A stretch of DNA of 64,000 bases from Ammoniphilus sp. YIM 78166 (GCF_004522215.1 NZ_SDLR01000008.1:1-64000); one strand, 5' to 3'. Positions 25,195-34,638 are shown, counted from the first letter of the stretch. Numbers and translations are program-made. The notes: a model not told the origin generated them from the letters alone.

Positions 25195-26367
25195 ATGATT
25201 CTATATTACTTTTTGGTGATGCATACCTTGTACAGTATTGCACTGATAGGTACGAGGCCCATTGTTTCCTTATTTGCTGATTACCATGGGGCCAGCCCCG
25301 TCATTATTGGTCTCCTGGTTTCCGCTTATGCCTTTTTTCCCATGTTAATGGCTATTACCGTTGGCAAATGGCTTGATCACTATGGTGCAAGAAAAATTAC
25401 GCTTCTTGGTGGAGGGGGGATGGCCTTAGCCTTATTGATTCCTGCTTGGTTTCCACGGATAGAAGCTCTTTTTTTATCTCAGGCTTTATTTGGCTTCACA
25501 CAGCTTTGCGTATTGTTGGCTCTTCAAAAAACCGTAGGAAACCTGCCTGGAAATCGGGATAAACTGATGGCTGCCTTTAGTTTAACAGGCTCGACGGGTG
25601 AGCTTTTAGGTCCGTTACTAAGTGGTTTTGTGTATGAGCATTATGGATTTCAAATGACTTATGGTACGGCATTCCTATTGGTATTAGTAGGAGTTGGCAT
25701 GGGGTTGCTCTTGAAGCAAGATCATTGGAAAAGTGCCTCGCCCGTTACGGCTTATAAAAAGCAGGATCTAGGATCTACCGTTCGCCTCCTTACTCACGTA
25801 AACCTTCGCAAAGCTTTAATTATTAGTGGTTTAGTTCTGCTTTCAAAAGATCTATTCATAGCCTATTTTCCGGTCTATGCCACGAGTCGCGGTTTAGGTC
25901 CAAGCCAAATCGGAATGATCTTATCCATTATGGCTGCCATGGCGATGATGATTCGAATCTCTCAATTTTATCTCGTACAGAAGTTTGGGAGGGGAAAAGT
26001 CTTGACTACGACCTTGCTGATCAGCAGCTTTTCCTTTATCTTCATTCCTTTTTCATCTCAAATGCTGATATTGGGAGTAGTCGCTGCCCTTCTTGGCGCC
26101 GGTTTAGGGTTAGGCCAGCCCTTAAGTCTTGTTTACGCGCTGAACCATAGTCCTCAGGAAAGACAAGGGGAAGTGCTGGGACTTCGTCTTACTTTTAATC
26201 GAACTTCTCAGTTCGCAGCCCCGTTCTTATTTGGAGCGGTTGGGGGAATGGCAGGGGTATCTCCTATTTTTTGGGTAAGCGGTGTAATCCTGATGATGGG
26301 TGCAGTCTTTACAAGATTGACACCGGCTACTAGTAACGAAAAGATCTCGATCAGAAAAGAGGCATAG
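25195..26367 (+). CDS. MFS transporter, first of a tandem pair
   Basis: 390 aa, twelve predicted membrane segments. The MFS motif A-like stretch GKWLDHYGARKITLLGG lies between TM2 and TM3. RBS GAGGAGAGG. It ends 1 nt before a paralogue with the same motif and block order (RISQF, GAGLGLGQPLSL, RQGEVLG.RLTFNR), so the pair arose by duplication. Control by the IclR-type box ties it to the degradative regulon. Substrate unknown: it may import or export an organic acid; a role in metallophore export is possible but has no support from neighbouring genes. Confidence 0.88.
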   Translation: MILYYFLVMHTLYSIALIGTRPIVSLFADYHGASPVIIGLLVSAYAFFPMLMAITVGKWLDHYGARKITLLGGGGMALALLIPAWFPRIEALFLSQALFGFTQLCVLLALQKTVGNLPGNRDKLMAAFSLTGSTGELLGPLLSGFVYEHYGFQMTYGTAFLLVLVGVGMGLLLKQDHWKSASPVTAYKKQDLGSTVRLLTHVNLRKALIISGLVLLSKDLFIAYFPVYATSRGLGPSQIGMILSIMAAMAMMIRISQFYLVQKFGRGKVLTTTLLISSFSFIFIPFSSQMLILGVVAALLGAGLGLGQPLSLVYALNHSPQERQGEVLGLRLTFNRTSQFAAPFLFGAVGGMAGVSPIFWVSGVILMMGAVFTRLTPATSNEKISIRKEA

Positions 26368-26368
26368 C

Positions 26369-27553
26369 ATGCAGGAGAGGAAGCTCTACATTTCGGCTCT
26401 AGGGTTGCTCGTCATTCATTTTCTATTTTCTTTTACGATTCAAGGAACACGCCCCAATATTTCTTTATATGCCCATGATATCGGAGCATCGGAGTTCACG
26501 ATTGGTCTCTTGGTATCGACATTTGCCTTTCTTCCGATGCTCTTTGCCATTCAAGTAGGAAAGTTACTGGATACCTATGGGGCGAGAAGGATGTTATTCG
26601 TTGGGGGGGCTGGCATCAGTAGTGGCTTACTCATCCCCCAGTTCATTCCTACTCTTCCATCCTTGTTTGTCTCGCAGATGTTCATGGGCATCTCCCACCT
26701 CTTCGTTGTCGTTTCCTTGCAGAAAAGCATTGGCAATCTCCCAGGTAACCGAGATAAAAGGATTGCTTCTTTAAGTTTAATCGGCTCCTTGGGTGGGATG
26801 ACGGGACCGTTAGCAAGCGGATTCAGTTACGAGCACTTAGGGTTTAGTGCCACTTTCTTTGGTGCCTTGTTGGCCGTCCTAACCGCCGTCGTTATTAGCG
26901 GACTCCTCTATCGTGAATCTTGGAACGGGGGTAACCCTAGAGAAGGAAAGTCAGGGAAAGAACCTTCCTGGCACTTGTTAAAGGATACGTCATTACGACA
27001 CGCGTTGATCATTAGTGGATTAGTTCTATACTCTAAGGACATATTCAGTGCTTACTTTCCTGTTTATGGTACGAAGTTGGGTATGACACCAAGCGAGATT
27101 GGTTTATTATTATCTGTCATGTCAGCCATGGCATTAGTAGTGAGAATTTCGCAATTTCACTTAGTTGAATGGCTTGGAAGAAGGAAGGTGCTAGTCCTTA
27201 CATTGGCTTTAAGCGGGTTGGCCTATGTGCTAGTACCTATAACAAGTCACTTTGGTCTATTGGTATTCCTGATTATTATTCTGGGAGCGGGCTTGGGATT
27301 GGGGCAACCACTGAGCCTAGCCTACTCGCTTCAGGTTAGTCCACCGGATCGCCAAGGTGAAGTATTGGGAATGAGGTTGACTTTTAATCGCGGTTCTCAA
27401 TTTGCAGCCCCGCTTTTTTTTGGCGCAATTGGGGGGACTCTCGGATTGTCCCCGATCTTTATTGTAGGCGGGGTGATATTGCTACTTGGCGCATTAAGGA
27501 CGAAAAAGGAAGTCGGTCTGGATAAAGACGCAGAAAAGCCCATTAATTTTTAA
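26369..27553 (+). CDS. MFS transporter, second of a tandem pair
   Basis: 394-aa paralogue of the preceding protein with matching motifs (GKLLDTYGARRMLFVGG, NLPGNRDKR, GAGLGLGQPLSLAYSLQ, RQGEVLGMRLTFNRGSQFAAP). The start codon is 1 nt after the upstream stop with AAGAGG in the end of the upstream gene, so translation is coupled. A third relative of the pair is encoded at 62068-63237. The two may form a heteromer or have split substrates. Confidence 0.88.
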   Translation: MQERKLYISALGLLVIHFLFSFTIQGTRPNISLYAHDIGASEFTIGLLVSTFAFLPMLFAIQVGKLLDTYGARRMLFVGGAGISSGLLIPQFIPTLPSLFVSQMFMGISHLFVVVSLQKSIGNLPGNRDKRIASLSLIGSLGGMTGPLASGFSYEHLGFSATFFGALLAVLTAVVISGLLYRESWNGGNPREGKSGKEPSWHLLKDTSLRHALIISGLVLYSKDIFSAYFPVYGTKLGMTPSEIGLLLSVMSAMALVVRISQFHLVEWLGRRKVLVLTLALSGLAYVLVPITSHFGLLVFLIIILGAGLGLGQPLSLAYSLQVSPPDRQGEVLGMRLTFNRGSQFAAPLFFGAIGGTLGLSPIFIVGGVILLLGALRTKKEVGLDKDAEKPINF

Positions 27554-27562
27554 TTGAAGGTT

Positions 27563-27579
27563 GTGCCGCATAGAAGAAC
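27563..27579. promoter_or_regulatory. IclR-type box 3 (before the decarboxylase-like operon)
   Basis: GTGCCGCATAGAAGAAC, 71 bp before ATG 27651. It differs from the consensus only at the third base and the C of CGCATA. Confidence 0.78.
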
Positions 27580-27650
27580 TTATTGTTTTTATTTAAATTG
27601 GCAGAAGTCATAATAAATTTAGAAAACAAAAACAACGTGAGGTGAGTCAT

Positions 27651-28643
27651 ATGTCCAAGTTGCCTTTGAGCTTTGCTTGTTGGGATTATGATAGAATTCG
27701 AGCTTTAACGGATGGAACTGTACAGGTGAAAGGGATAGAGTTGAATTGGCTGAATATGCCCGTGGAGGAAACCTTCTTTAGAATGATGAGACATCAGGAA
27801 TTTGATGTTTCAGAACTGTCTTTATCCTCTTACCTCATTGCGAAGGATCGTGGGTATCCGAATTTTACGGCCATTCCGGTATTTATGTCGCGCTTTTTCA
27901 GACATTCAGGCATCTATATCAATAAGCATTCTGGAATAAAAGAACCTCAGGATCTGAGGGGAAAGCGAGTGGGGATACCAGAATATCAGCTAACAGCATG
28001 CTTGTGGATTCGAGGAATTCTACAACATGATTACGATGTTCATCCTTCTGATATGAGGTGGTATACGGGGGGACAAGAACAGCCAGGAAGAATTGAAAAA
28101 GTGAAACTGGACTTGCCTTCAGATATCCAAATCCAGTCTATCAATGATCAGCAGACCTTAAACCAAATGTTGGAAATTGGCGAGATCGATGCCCTGATTG
28201 CTCCTCGTGCCCCGTCTTGTTTCCTTAACGGTTCACCAAATGTGGATCGATTATTCCCGGACTTCGTTTCTGTAGAGAAAGATTATTACCGTAGAACCGG
28301 CATTTTCCCGATCATGCATGTAGTCGCCATAAAAGATGAAGTTTTAGAGAAAAACCCTTGGGTGGCCGCCAATCTTTACAAGGCGTTTGTAGACGCAAAG
28401 CAGAAGGTGTATGACGGCTTCAACCAAACCGCGGCATTGAAAGTGACCATGCCATGGTTCGTTTCAGAGTGGGAAAGTACAAAGGAATTAATGGGAGAAG
28501 ACTTCTGGCCATACGGTTTGGAAAAAAACCGCAAGACCCTGGAAGCAGCGGTAGCTTACTCTTATGAGCAAGGAATGATTAAGAACAAGCTGACGGTAGA
28601 GGACCTCTTTGTAAAGTCCGCACTTGAAGAATACACATTATAG
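27651..28643 (+). CDS. 4,5-dihydroxyphthalate decarboxylase-like protein
   Basis: 330-aa cytoplasmic protein with no signal peptide. The opening LPLSFACWDYDRIRALTDGTV and the block FDVSELSLSSYL are typical of the Pht5 family, which shares the fold of periplasmic NMT1-like binding proteins but decarboxylates 4,5-dihydroxyphthalate to protocatechuate. RBS GAGGTGAG before ATG 27651. It opens an operon with a Zn dehydrogenase, a 60-aa protein and a His-rich rhodanese. Together with the Rieske oxygenase at 34762 it hints at phthalate-type catabolism. Members of this family are often misnamed, so the reaction is a hypothesis. Confidence 0.8.
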   Translation: MSKLPLSFACWDYDRIRALTDGTVQVKGIELNWLNMPVEETFFRMMRHQEFDVSELSLSSYLIAKDRGYPNFTAIPVFMSRFFRHSGIYINKHSGIKEPQDLRGKRVGIPEYQLTACLWIRGILQHDYDVHPSDMRWYTGGQEQPGRIEKVKLDLPSDIQIQSINDQQTLNQMLEIGEIDALIAPRAPSCFLNGSPNVDRLFPDFVSVEKDYYRRTGIFPIMHVVAIKDEVLEKNPWVAANLYKAFVDAKQKVYDGFNQTAALKVTMPWFVSEWESTKELMGEDFWPYGLEKNRKTLEAAVAYSYEQGMIKNKLTVEDLFVKSALEEYTL

Positions 28644-28680
28644 CAGTTTCCTGCTGCAAAAGGAGTAAGGGGGAACGAGT

Positions 28681-29772
28681 GTGACTGTAAAAGTTCTAGC
28701 AGCGGTTGCTGTGGGCGAAAAACAAACGGAGATTCAGGAATTCGATATGCCGGACATCTCTTCAGACGAAGGGCTTCTGAAGGTGGAAGTGGTTGGGGTT
28801 TGCGGAACCGATGTTTCTTATTATAAAAAACAGCAAGAGGCCAGAATTCTAGGTCACCATGTGGTAGGCTACATTGAGAAGATTGGAACAGAGGCTGCAA
28901 AGAAATGGGGTGTAAAAGAAGGGGATCGCGTAGCCATGGAAGAGTATATTCCATGCGGACAATGCGAGCACTGCCGTACGGGTTCGTATCGTTCTTGTCT
29001 TTATACGGATCCCCGATCGGGGGGGATCCGTTACGGCGCCACCCCAGTGTCACTAAAACCTTCCCTATGGGGAGGGTTTAGCCAATACCTATATCTGCAT
29101 CCCAACGCAGTTGTACATAAAATGGCAGGCTATGTACCGGCAGTGGAGGCAGCCTTAACCCTGCCCCTTGCCAACGGATTTGACTGGATGTGCATCGAGG
29201 GCGGAGCTGCTCCAGGTAAAATTGTGGTGATCCAAGGGCCGGGCCAGCAAGGTTTGGCTTGTTGTCTAGCAGCTAAGGCTGCTGGTGCCGAAGTCATCAT
29301 GACCGGCAGGAGTACGAGCTTGCGCCGTTTGGAACTCGCAAAAGAACTAGGGGCAGATCATATCATCAATGTTCAGACAGAAGACTTGGTGTCCCGCGTC
29401 CGTGAGATTACCGGAGGAAAGATGGCAGATGTCGTGTTGGATGTCACATCGGGCGGAACTGCTCCGATCCTTTCATCGTTAGAAGTGGCCAATAAAGGTG
29501 GAAAAGTCATTCTTGGAGCTTATAAGTACCAAGCCATACCAGAGCTTAACGCTGATCTTATCATTCAAAAAACCTTGACGGTTAAAGGCGTACGAGGGCA
29601 TAGCTATCAATCCGTAAAAATGGCTACAGAGTTCATAGCGTCAGGTCGATTCCCACTGAGTAAGATGAATTCGCATAACTATAGCCTAGAGCAAACGGAT
29701 CTCGCACTCAAAACGGCAGGGGGAGAGGGCGAGCCTTCTCCTTTACTCGTAACCGTATCCCCATGGGAGTAG
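28681..29772 (+). CDS. Zinc-dependent medium-chain dehydrogenase
   Basis: 363-aa MDR-superfamily oxidoreductase. Catalytic zinc ligands Cys41 (VCGTD) and His59/60 (GHHVVG). Structural zinc site Cys92, 95, 98 and 106 (CGQCEHC...C). NAD(P) motif GPGQQGLA near 180-187. GTG start with AAGGAGTAAGGGGG upstream. In the operon with the dihydroxyphthalate-decarboxylase-like gene it may oxidize a diol or alcohol intermediate. The family is too broad to name the substrate. Confidence 0.9.
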   Translation: MTVKVLAAVAVGEKQTEIQEFDMPDISSDEGLLKVEVVGVCGTDVSYYKKQQEARILGHHVVGYIEKIGTEAAKKWGVKEGDRVAMEEYIPCGQCEHCRTGSYRSCLYTDPRSGGIRYGATPVSLKPSLWGGFSQYLYLHPNAVVHKMAGYVPAVEAALTLPLANGFDWMCIEGGAAPGKIVVIQGPGQQGLACCLAAKAAGAEVIMTGRSTSLRRLELAKELGADHIINVQTEDLVSRVREITGGKMADVVLDVTSGGTAPILSSLEVANKGGKVILGAYKYQAIPELNADLIIQKTLTVKGVRGHSYQSVKMATEFIASGRFPLSKMNSHNYSLEQTDLALKTAGGEGEPSPLLVTVSPWE

Positions 29773-29782
29773 GTGGGAAAAA

Positions 29783-29965
29783 ATGAGTGCTAACTTATAT
29801 AATATCGGAGATCTTCTTACCGACCGCAAGGGAAAAGGTGTCATATTAAAAGTTGTCGCAAGATTGGGTGATAACATCATCAGGTATAAGACAAATAACG
29901 GGGAAACAGGCGAAATTCCTCTGGATTTATTAAGGTGGAATTATGTGAAGCTAGAGGATGCGTAA
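29783..29965 (+). CDS. Small protein of unknown function, 60 aa
   Basis: Basic to neutral, no cysteine, no membrane segment. The sequence (NIGDLLTDRKGKGVILKVVARLGDNIIRY) suggests a small beta-barrel, such as an SH3-like or KOW-like fold, but I do not recognise a family. It starts 10 nt after the dehydrogenase with GTGGG as a weak RBS and is followed closely by the rhodanese gene, so it is part of the same operon. Confidence 0.65.
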   Translation: MSANLYNIGDLLTDRKGKGVILKVVARLGDNIIRYKTNNGETGEIPLDLLRWNYVKLEDA

Positions 29966-30002
29966 ATGACGAATCAGGGGCGAAAAAGGGGGAAGGAAGG
30001 CA

Positions 30003-30488
30003 ATGAAGGTTAGCGATACTTTTAATGTTCTTCACAGCCACGGTAAGCATCATCATGGCCATCACCATCATGATCACCATGGTCACGGCCACCACCATGA
30101 CCACGATCACGGGGATGAATATCAAAACGAGTTTGATATTTATCCTATAGAATTAATTGAACGGCTCTCTCTCGAGGATTTTTCCTCAAAAATATTAGAT
30201 ATAAGAGAGGAGTGGGAGTGGGAGCAAATCTATATCGAGGGTAGTTACTGTCTTCCTATGAAAACATTAACTAAAGATATTGACAAGCTAGATCCAGAAC
30301 AGCCTTGGTATGTTTTATGCACACAAGGAATTCGTTCGAGTTTTGCGGCCATGTATTTGGTTTCCCAAGGATTTAAAGAGGTATATAATATACAGACAGG
30401 TATCTATGGAGTCTATGAAGCTATGAAGGGAGATCAACCTGAATGGCTGAAAGTAAAGCCCGGCTGGGATTTAAACTTAAATAAGTAG
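30003..30488 (+). CDS. Rhodanese-like protein with His-rich N terminus
   Basis: 161 aa. Residues 11-36 contain 17 histidines mixed with Gly and Asp, a pattern of nickel- or zinc-binding tails (as in HypB, SlyD or UreE). Residues about 47-155 are a single rhodanese domain with the active-site Cys106 in LCTQGIRS. RBS GGAAGG. It is the last gene of the decarboxylase-like operon and is followed by a terminator. In a window with two nickel import systems, a nickel-holding or nickel-delivering role is attractive but unproven; rhodaneses transfer sulfur. Confidence 0.85.
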   Translation: MKVSDTFNVLHSHGKHHHGHHHHDHHGHGHHHDHDHGDEYQNEFDIYPIELIERLSLEDFSSKILDIREEWEWEQIYIEGSYCLPMKTLTKDIDKLDPEQPWYVLCTQGIRSSFAAMYLVSQGFKEVYNIQTGIYGVYEAMKGDQPEWLKVKPGWDLNLNK

Positions 30489-30494
30489 AATTTG

Positions 30495-30527
30495 GTACTG
30501 TTGAATGACTTCAACAGTATTTTTTTT
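30495..30527 (+). terminator. Terminator after the rhodanese gene
   Basis: Stem GTACTGTTGAA/TTCAACAGTAT with loop TGAC, followed by eight Ts. Confidence 0.92.
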
Positions 30528-30592
30528 GTTTACTGATAAGTTAATCTTCTTTGTATGATTAATAGTTGTAATGGTTGGAAAAATACCCCTAT

Positions 30593-30614
30593 AAAAGTAA
30601 AAGATTATACTTTT
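30593..30614. promoter_or_regulatory. Inverted repeat upstream of iclR
   Basis: AAAAGTA (30593-30599) and TACTTTT (30608-30614) flank 8 bp. It lies about 75 bp before the regulator gene, where no copy of the GTTCC..GAAC box is found. It may be a separate operator or chance in AT-rich DNA. Confidence 0.3.
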
Positions 30615-30689
30615 GTGTATTGTATAGTTTGTAGATTTTTGTTATTTTAAATATTAAAATGCAGTATGGTATACAAGGGGAGAGTGAAC

Positions 30690-31451
30690 ATGGCAAAGGA
30701 ACAAGAAGTGTTGTCATCAGTCCATAACGCAATCCGCATTTTGCAAAATTTTTCTCTCACAGAAACAGAGCTGGGTATCAGTGAACTTAGCGTACGTCTC
30801 GGATTAGCTAAGAGTACCGTGTTTCGTTTAATGAAGACGCTTCAAGAAAACCATCTTGTAGAAAAAAATGAAGAAACACAAAAGTACCATTTGGGAATCG
30901 GGGCATTTGAGTTAGGATTTAGAGTTTATCATTCTATGGAATTGAGACGCATAGCAGTTCCAATTTTAGATCGATTGGCAAAATCAATCCGGAGAGTTGC
31001 TAGGTTGAGTGTGTATGATAAAGGTGGGGCTGTCTATATTTGCAAGCGCATTCCAGATGATGATAATGGCACCATCTCAAAAATTGGTGACCGTGTTCCC
31101 TGCTACTGCTCTGCTGTCGGGAAGGTTCTCCTTTCCTATCAGGATGATATTGAAATTGACCGTGTCTTAGATGGAGAGTTGACCCAATATACCAGCAAAA
31201 CCATCGTCTCTCCAACGGTTCTCAAGCAACAGCTAATTGAAGTTCGAAAAAACGGCTATGCGTTGACGAATGAGGAGCTAAGGGTTGGTGTTTGTTCTGT
31301 GGCAGTCCCAGTACAAAATGATATGGGCAAAGTTATAGCAGCCGTGAGTGTTACAGGTCCGAAAGCCTTGTTCTATCCTAATCAAATCAACCAATATGTC
31401 CAAGAACTTAAGGTTGCCAGTAGATTAATTACAGAACGCATAGGTATGTAA
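30690..31451 (+). CDS. IclR-family transcriptional regulator
   Basis: 253 aa. N-terminal winged helix (about 8-65; SELSVRLGLAKSTVFRLMKTL) and C-terminal IclR effector domain (about 80-250, with CSAVGKVLLSYQ and the final ITERIG). ATG 30690 has AAGGGGAGAG 5 nt upstream; the ATG at 30666 lacks an RBS. It is single, between terminators, in the middle of the block that carries eight IclR-type boxes, so it is the best candidate for their regulator. The ligand is probably an aromatic or organic acid. The second IclR gene at 63269 is the alternative. Confidence 0.92.
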   Translation: MAKEQEVLSSVHNAIRILQNFSLTETELGISELSVRLGLAKSTVFRLMKTLQENHLVEKNEETQKYHLGIGAFELGFRVYHSMELRRIAVPILDRLAKSIRRVARLSVYDKGGAVYICKRIPDDDNGTISKIGDRVPCYCSAVGKVLLSYQDDIEIDRVLDGELTQYTSKTIVSPTVLKQQLIEVRKNGYALTNEELRVGVCSVAVPVQNDMGKVIAAVSVTGPKALFYPNQINQYVQELKVASRLITERIGM

Positions 31452-31461
31452 TATTTTTGGT

Positions 31462-31489
31462 GGGAATAGCGGGTTATTCCCTTTTTTTT
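31462..31489 (+). terminator. Terminator after iclR
   Basis: Stem GGGAATA/TATTCCC with loop GCGGGT, followed by a T run. Confidence 0.85.
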
Positions 31490-31524
31490 ATTTCAAAAGA
31501 GTCGAGAAAAAAATTACCTCAATC

Positions 31525-31541
31525 GTGCCGTATAGAAGAAC
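31525..31541. promoter_or_regulatory. IclR-type box 4 (before tctCAB 1)
   Basis: GTGCCGTATAGAAGAAC, 79 bp before ATG 31621. It is nearly identical to box 3. Confidence 0.78.
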
Positions 31542-31620
31542 TAATAGTCTCGAGCATATTCAAACTTATAGTAATATTCTAATAACACTATTAACACTAT
31601 GCAAATATAGGAGGGGCTAT

Positions 31621-32661
31621 ATGAGAAAGAGATTGGGTAAGTGGGGTTCTTTTCTATCCGTAGGGGTGATGATGTTTGCTTTAACCATGGGTTGCAGTTC
31701 CAATCAATCCAACACACAAGAAGCAAGCAATACACCTGCTCCGTCAACAAGTGAAAAACAGGAGGCTGTGAACTATCCGACCAAAGAGATCAAATTAGTA
31801 GTACCTTACAGTCCGGGCGGGGGATTTGATACATCCGCAAGGTTAGTGGCTCCTTTTATGGAAAAATACTTACCGAATAGTGTAAGCGTTATCGTTGACA
31901 ACAAACCTGGAGGACAAGGGAATATTGGATTGGGTGATGTTTATAAGGCAAAACCCGATGGATACACGATAGGTATTATTAATCTTCCAGGGAATGTAGT
32001 TAAACAAATTCAAGGCGACGCTAGTTATGATGTGACGAAGTTCGAGTACATAGGGCGAATTACCGACACCATCTATGTAGCCGCTGCTTCTAAGAAGTCC
32101 GGGTTCAAGACTCTTGACGATTTAAAGAATGCCAAAGCGATTAACGCAGGAATTACGAACATCTCTTCATCTGATGGCTTAGGTGTTGTCGTTACGGCAG
32201 AAAAGCTAGGGTTTGATGTAAAAACGATTCCGCATGAGGGGAGTACTGAGGCTGTGTTATCCGCCGTTCGAGGGGATGTAGACTGGATTCAGTTCCCAAT
32301 GGAGAGTATTCGTGCTTCCGTTATTGATTCGAAGGAATTGGTTCCGCTATGGGTTTATTCGAAGGAAAGACATCCGGATTTACCCGATGTGCCAACGATC
32401 GTAGAATTAGGCTATGGGGAATTGCTGGATACCGTTTCGGGTCATCGCGTTTTAATTGCATCTCCTGAAACGCCACAAGAGGTCTTAACGATCCTTCGCG
32501 ACGCTTTCCAAAAGGTAGTTCAAGATCCTGAATACCAAAAGAAAGCAATTGATGCCAAGAGTGATGGTAATTCTGGTGATCATGAATTAGCGAAACAAAT
32601 AGCGGAATCTTCCTTGAAGCAGCTAGAACCGCTGAAGGAAAAATTGAATTCTTCCAAGTAA
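31621..32661 (+). CDS. tctC: Tripartite tricarboxylate transporter receptor TctC 1
   Basis: 346-aa lipoprotein (lipobox LTMGC, Cys about 22) of the Bug/TctC family, the extracytoplasmic receptor of a TTT transporter. The family's VPYSPGGGFDTSARL and VDNKPGGQGNIG motifs follow a short Ser/Thr-rich tether. RBS AGGAGGGG before ATG 31621; the reading frame open from 31525 overlaps the IclR-type box and is not used. First gene of a tctC-tctA-tctB operon. Ligands in the family are carboxylic acids, including terephthalate and other aromatic acids. Confidence 0.92.
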   Translation: MRKRLGKWGSFLSVGVMMFALTMGCSSNQSNTQEASNTPAPSTSEKQEAVNYPTKEIKLVVPYSPGGGFDTSARLVAPFMEKYLPNSVSVIVDNKPGGQGNIGLGDVYKAKPDGYTIGIINLPGNVVKQIQGDASYDVTKFEYIGRITDTIYVAAASKKSGFKTLDDLKNAKAINAGITNISSSDGLGVVVTAEKLGFDVKTIPHEGSTEAVLSAVRGDVDWIQFPMESIRASVIDSKELVPLWVYSKERHPDLPDVPTIVELGYGELLDTVSGHRVLIASPETPQEVLTILRDAFQKVVQDPEYQKKAIDAKSDGNSGDHELAKQIAESSLKQLEPLKEKLNSSK

Positions 32662-32683
32662 TCTAGAAAGGAGGTATGAGAAG

Positions 32684-34186
32684 GTGATAGAACATATTCT
32701 TCCATCCCTTGCAGATATATTCAGTTGGCCATCCCCACTATATCTCGTACTTGGGACGTTAATTGGCTTACTATTTGGGATATTACCAGGGCTAGGAGGG
32801 CCACAGGTACTAGCCCTCCTTCTACCCATTACATTCAGTATGCCGGCTGCCCACGCTGTGACCTTACTGATCGGTGCCGCAGGGGCAGTTGCGACCGGAG
32901 GGTCATTGACTGCAATATTAATGAATACACCGGGAACGGGTCAGAACGCTGCAACGATGTTTGATGGATTTCCTCTAGCAAAGCAAGGAAAAGCTGGAAT
33001 GGCCATTGGAGCAGCGGCATTCGCATCCGTCATGGGAGGGATCTTTGGGGCAGTGATCCTAACGATGATCCTGCCGGTAGGAAAGTATGTGGTTCTTGCT
33101 TTTTCTTACCCGGAATATTTCATGATGGCATTGATGGGTCTAGCCATGATTGCCGTGATGTCTGAAGGCTCGCTCTGGAAAGCTATGATTGCTGGGGGAA
33201 TAGGCCTTATGTTTTCCTTTATCGGAACCGATCCCGTAACGGGAGTGGATCGATTTGCCTTTGGAACCGATTATTTGGTGGACGGAATCAAACTTGTACC
33301 TGCACTCATAGGCGTATTCGCTGTAGCCGAAGCCATTACGCTCTTTCAGCGTAAAGGGGCTATTGCAACAGAACGAGTTAATACTAGCTTAAATGGAGTG
33401 GCTAGCGGAATCAGATCGGTATTTACTCATTTTGGCGTGTTTCTCAAAAGCTCCTCCATTGGTACCTTAATAGGGATTATTCCGGGGGTTGGAGGCGCTG
33501 TAGCGAACTTTTTAGCTTACGGTCAGGCGGCATCCACAAGGAAAAATCCAGAGAACTTTGGTAAAGGGGATATTCGAGGCGTTATTGCTCCTGAAGCTGC
33601 AAATAATGCAAAGGATGGGGGAGCCTTAGTTCCGACACTTATCTTCGGTATCCCTGGAAGCTTGGAGATGGCTATTCTTATGGGAGCGCTTATGCTTCAC
33701 GGTATTCAGCCCGGCCCAAGGCTAATGATGGATCATCCTCAGATTGCGCTCACGCTCATTTATGCCCTGGTCTTTGCCAATATTATAGCAGGTGCCGTGA
33801 CAATCCTAGCCGCTGCTCCACTCACGAGATTGACGACGATAAAAACAGTCTATATAGCTCCCGTTGTCTTAATGCTTGCTCTTGTAGGTGCCTACGCGTC
33901 GGATGGATCAATTGGGGACGTTATTACGGCTTTAGGGTTTGGTTTGTTAGGTTTCGCCATGCACCAATACGGTTATTCCCGCGTAGCTCTCATTATTGCC
34001 CTGGTCTTGGGAGAATTAATGCAAAAAAGCTTCCACCAGACCTTAGCTTTATCGGGTCCAAGCGGTTTTTTTGTACGGCCAATTTCTCTTACCCTCTTCC
34101 TCATCACGGTTCTTTTGCTTATATGGCCGCTGGCTAAGAAAGTGATAAATGAAAGAAACAAAAAGTCTTCGGGGGCAAGTCTATGA
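32684..34186 (+). CDS. tctA: Tripartite tricarboxylate transporter large permease TctA 1
   Basis: 500 aa, about twelve membrane segments. Two copies of the TctA signature are present: LFGILPGLGGPQVLALLLP near the N terminus and IGIIPGVGGAVANFLAYGQA near 265. Also typical is PGTGQNAATMFDGFPLAKQGKAG (shown partly). GTG start with AGGAGG upstream. It overlaps tctB by 4 nt. The channel imports the TctC-bound acid with a cation. Confidence 0.94.
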   Translation: MIEHILPSLADIFSWPSPLYLVLGTLIGLLFGILPGLGGPQVLALLLPITFSMPAAHAVTLLIGAAGAVATGGSLTAILMNTPGTGQNAATMFDGFPLAKQGKAGMAIGAAAFASVMGGIFGAVILTMILPVGKYVVLAFSYPEYFMMALMGLAMIAVMSEGSLWKAMIAGGIGLMFSFIGTDPVTGVDRFAFGTDYLVDGIKLVPALIGVFAVAEAITLFQRKGAIATERVNTSLNGVASGIRSVFTHFGVFLKSSSIGTLIGIIPGVGGAVANFLAYGQAASTRKNPENFGKGDIRGVIAPEAANNAKDGGALVPTLIFGIPGSLEMAILMGALMLHGIQPGPRLMMDHPQIALTLIYALVFANIIAGAVTILAAAPLTRLTTIKTVYIAPVVLMLALVGAYASDGSIGDVITALGFGLLGFAMHQYGYSRVALIIALVLGELMQKSFHQTLALSGPSGFFVRPISLTLFLITVLLLIWPLAKKVINERNKKSSGASL

Positions 34187-34638
34187 TTAATGGACGAAGT
34201 ATATTCAGTTTCCTGCTTGTGGTCGTCATGGCTATATTTAGTGTTTACTCTCTTAAATATAATCCGACTGCTCGTTCCATCCCGCTTGCAGTTGGAAATG
34301 CCGTTCTTATCATGGCATTTATTCAATTGTTGAGTGATGCCCTTCCCTCCTTTTCTCAGCGAATCATGAGCATGATAAGCAAAAACAAACCGAAGGCTGT
34401 GGAGATGAGTGAAGACGATGAAATCAAATGGTCTAAGGTATCAATTATTTTTATTTGGCTTATCGGTTTTACCTTCCTATTGCACTGGACTTCTTATCTC
34501 GTGGCCGTACCTGTGTTCCTACTATTGTTTATATGGAAGGTAGGAAAAGCTCCCTTCATTCCGTCATTAGGTGTAGCCTTTGGAATGCTGACATTTATGT
34601 ATGTTTTATTTGATGTATTATTAGGGGCCAGATTCTAG
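34183..34638 (+). CDS. tctB: Tripartite tricarboxylate transporter small subunit TctB 1
   Basis: 151-aa protein with four hydrophobic segments (about 8-22, 28-45, 88-105, 112-148) separated by a charged loop. Small subunits are poorly conserved, but position and topology identify it. ATGA overlap with tctA. Confidence 0.85.
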   Translation: MINGRSIFSFLLVVVMAIFSVYSLKYNPTARSIPLAVGNAVLIMAFIQLLSDALPSFSQRIMSMISKNKPKAVEMSEDDEIKWSKVSIIFIWLIGFTFLLHWTSYLVAVPVFLLLFIWKVGKAPFIPSLGVAFGMLTFMYVLFDVLLGARF

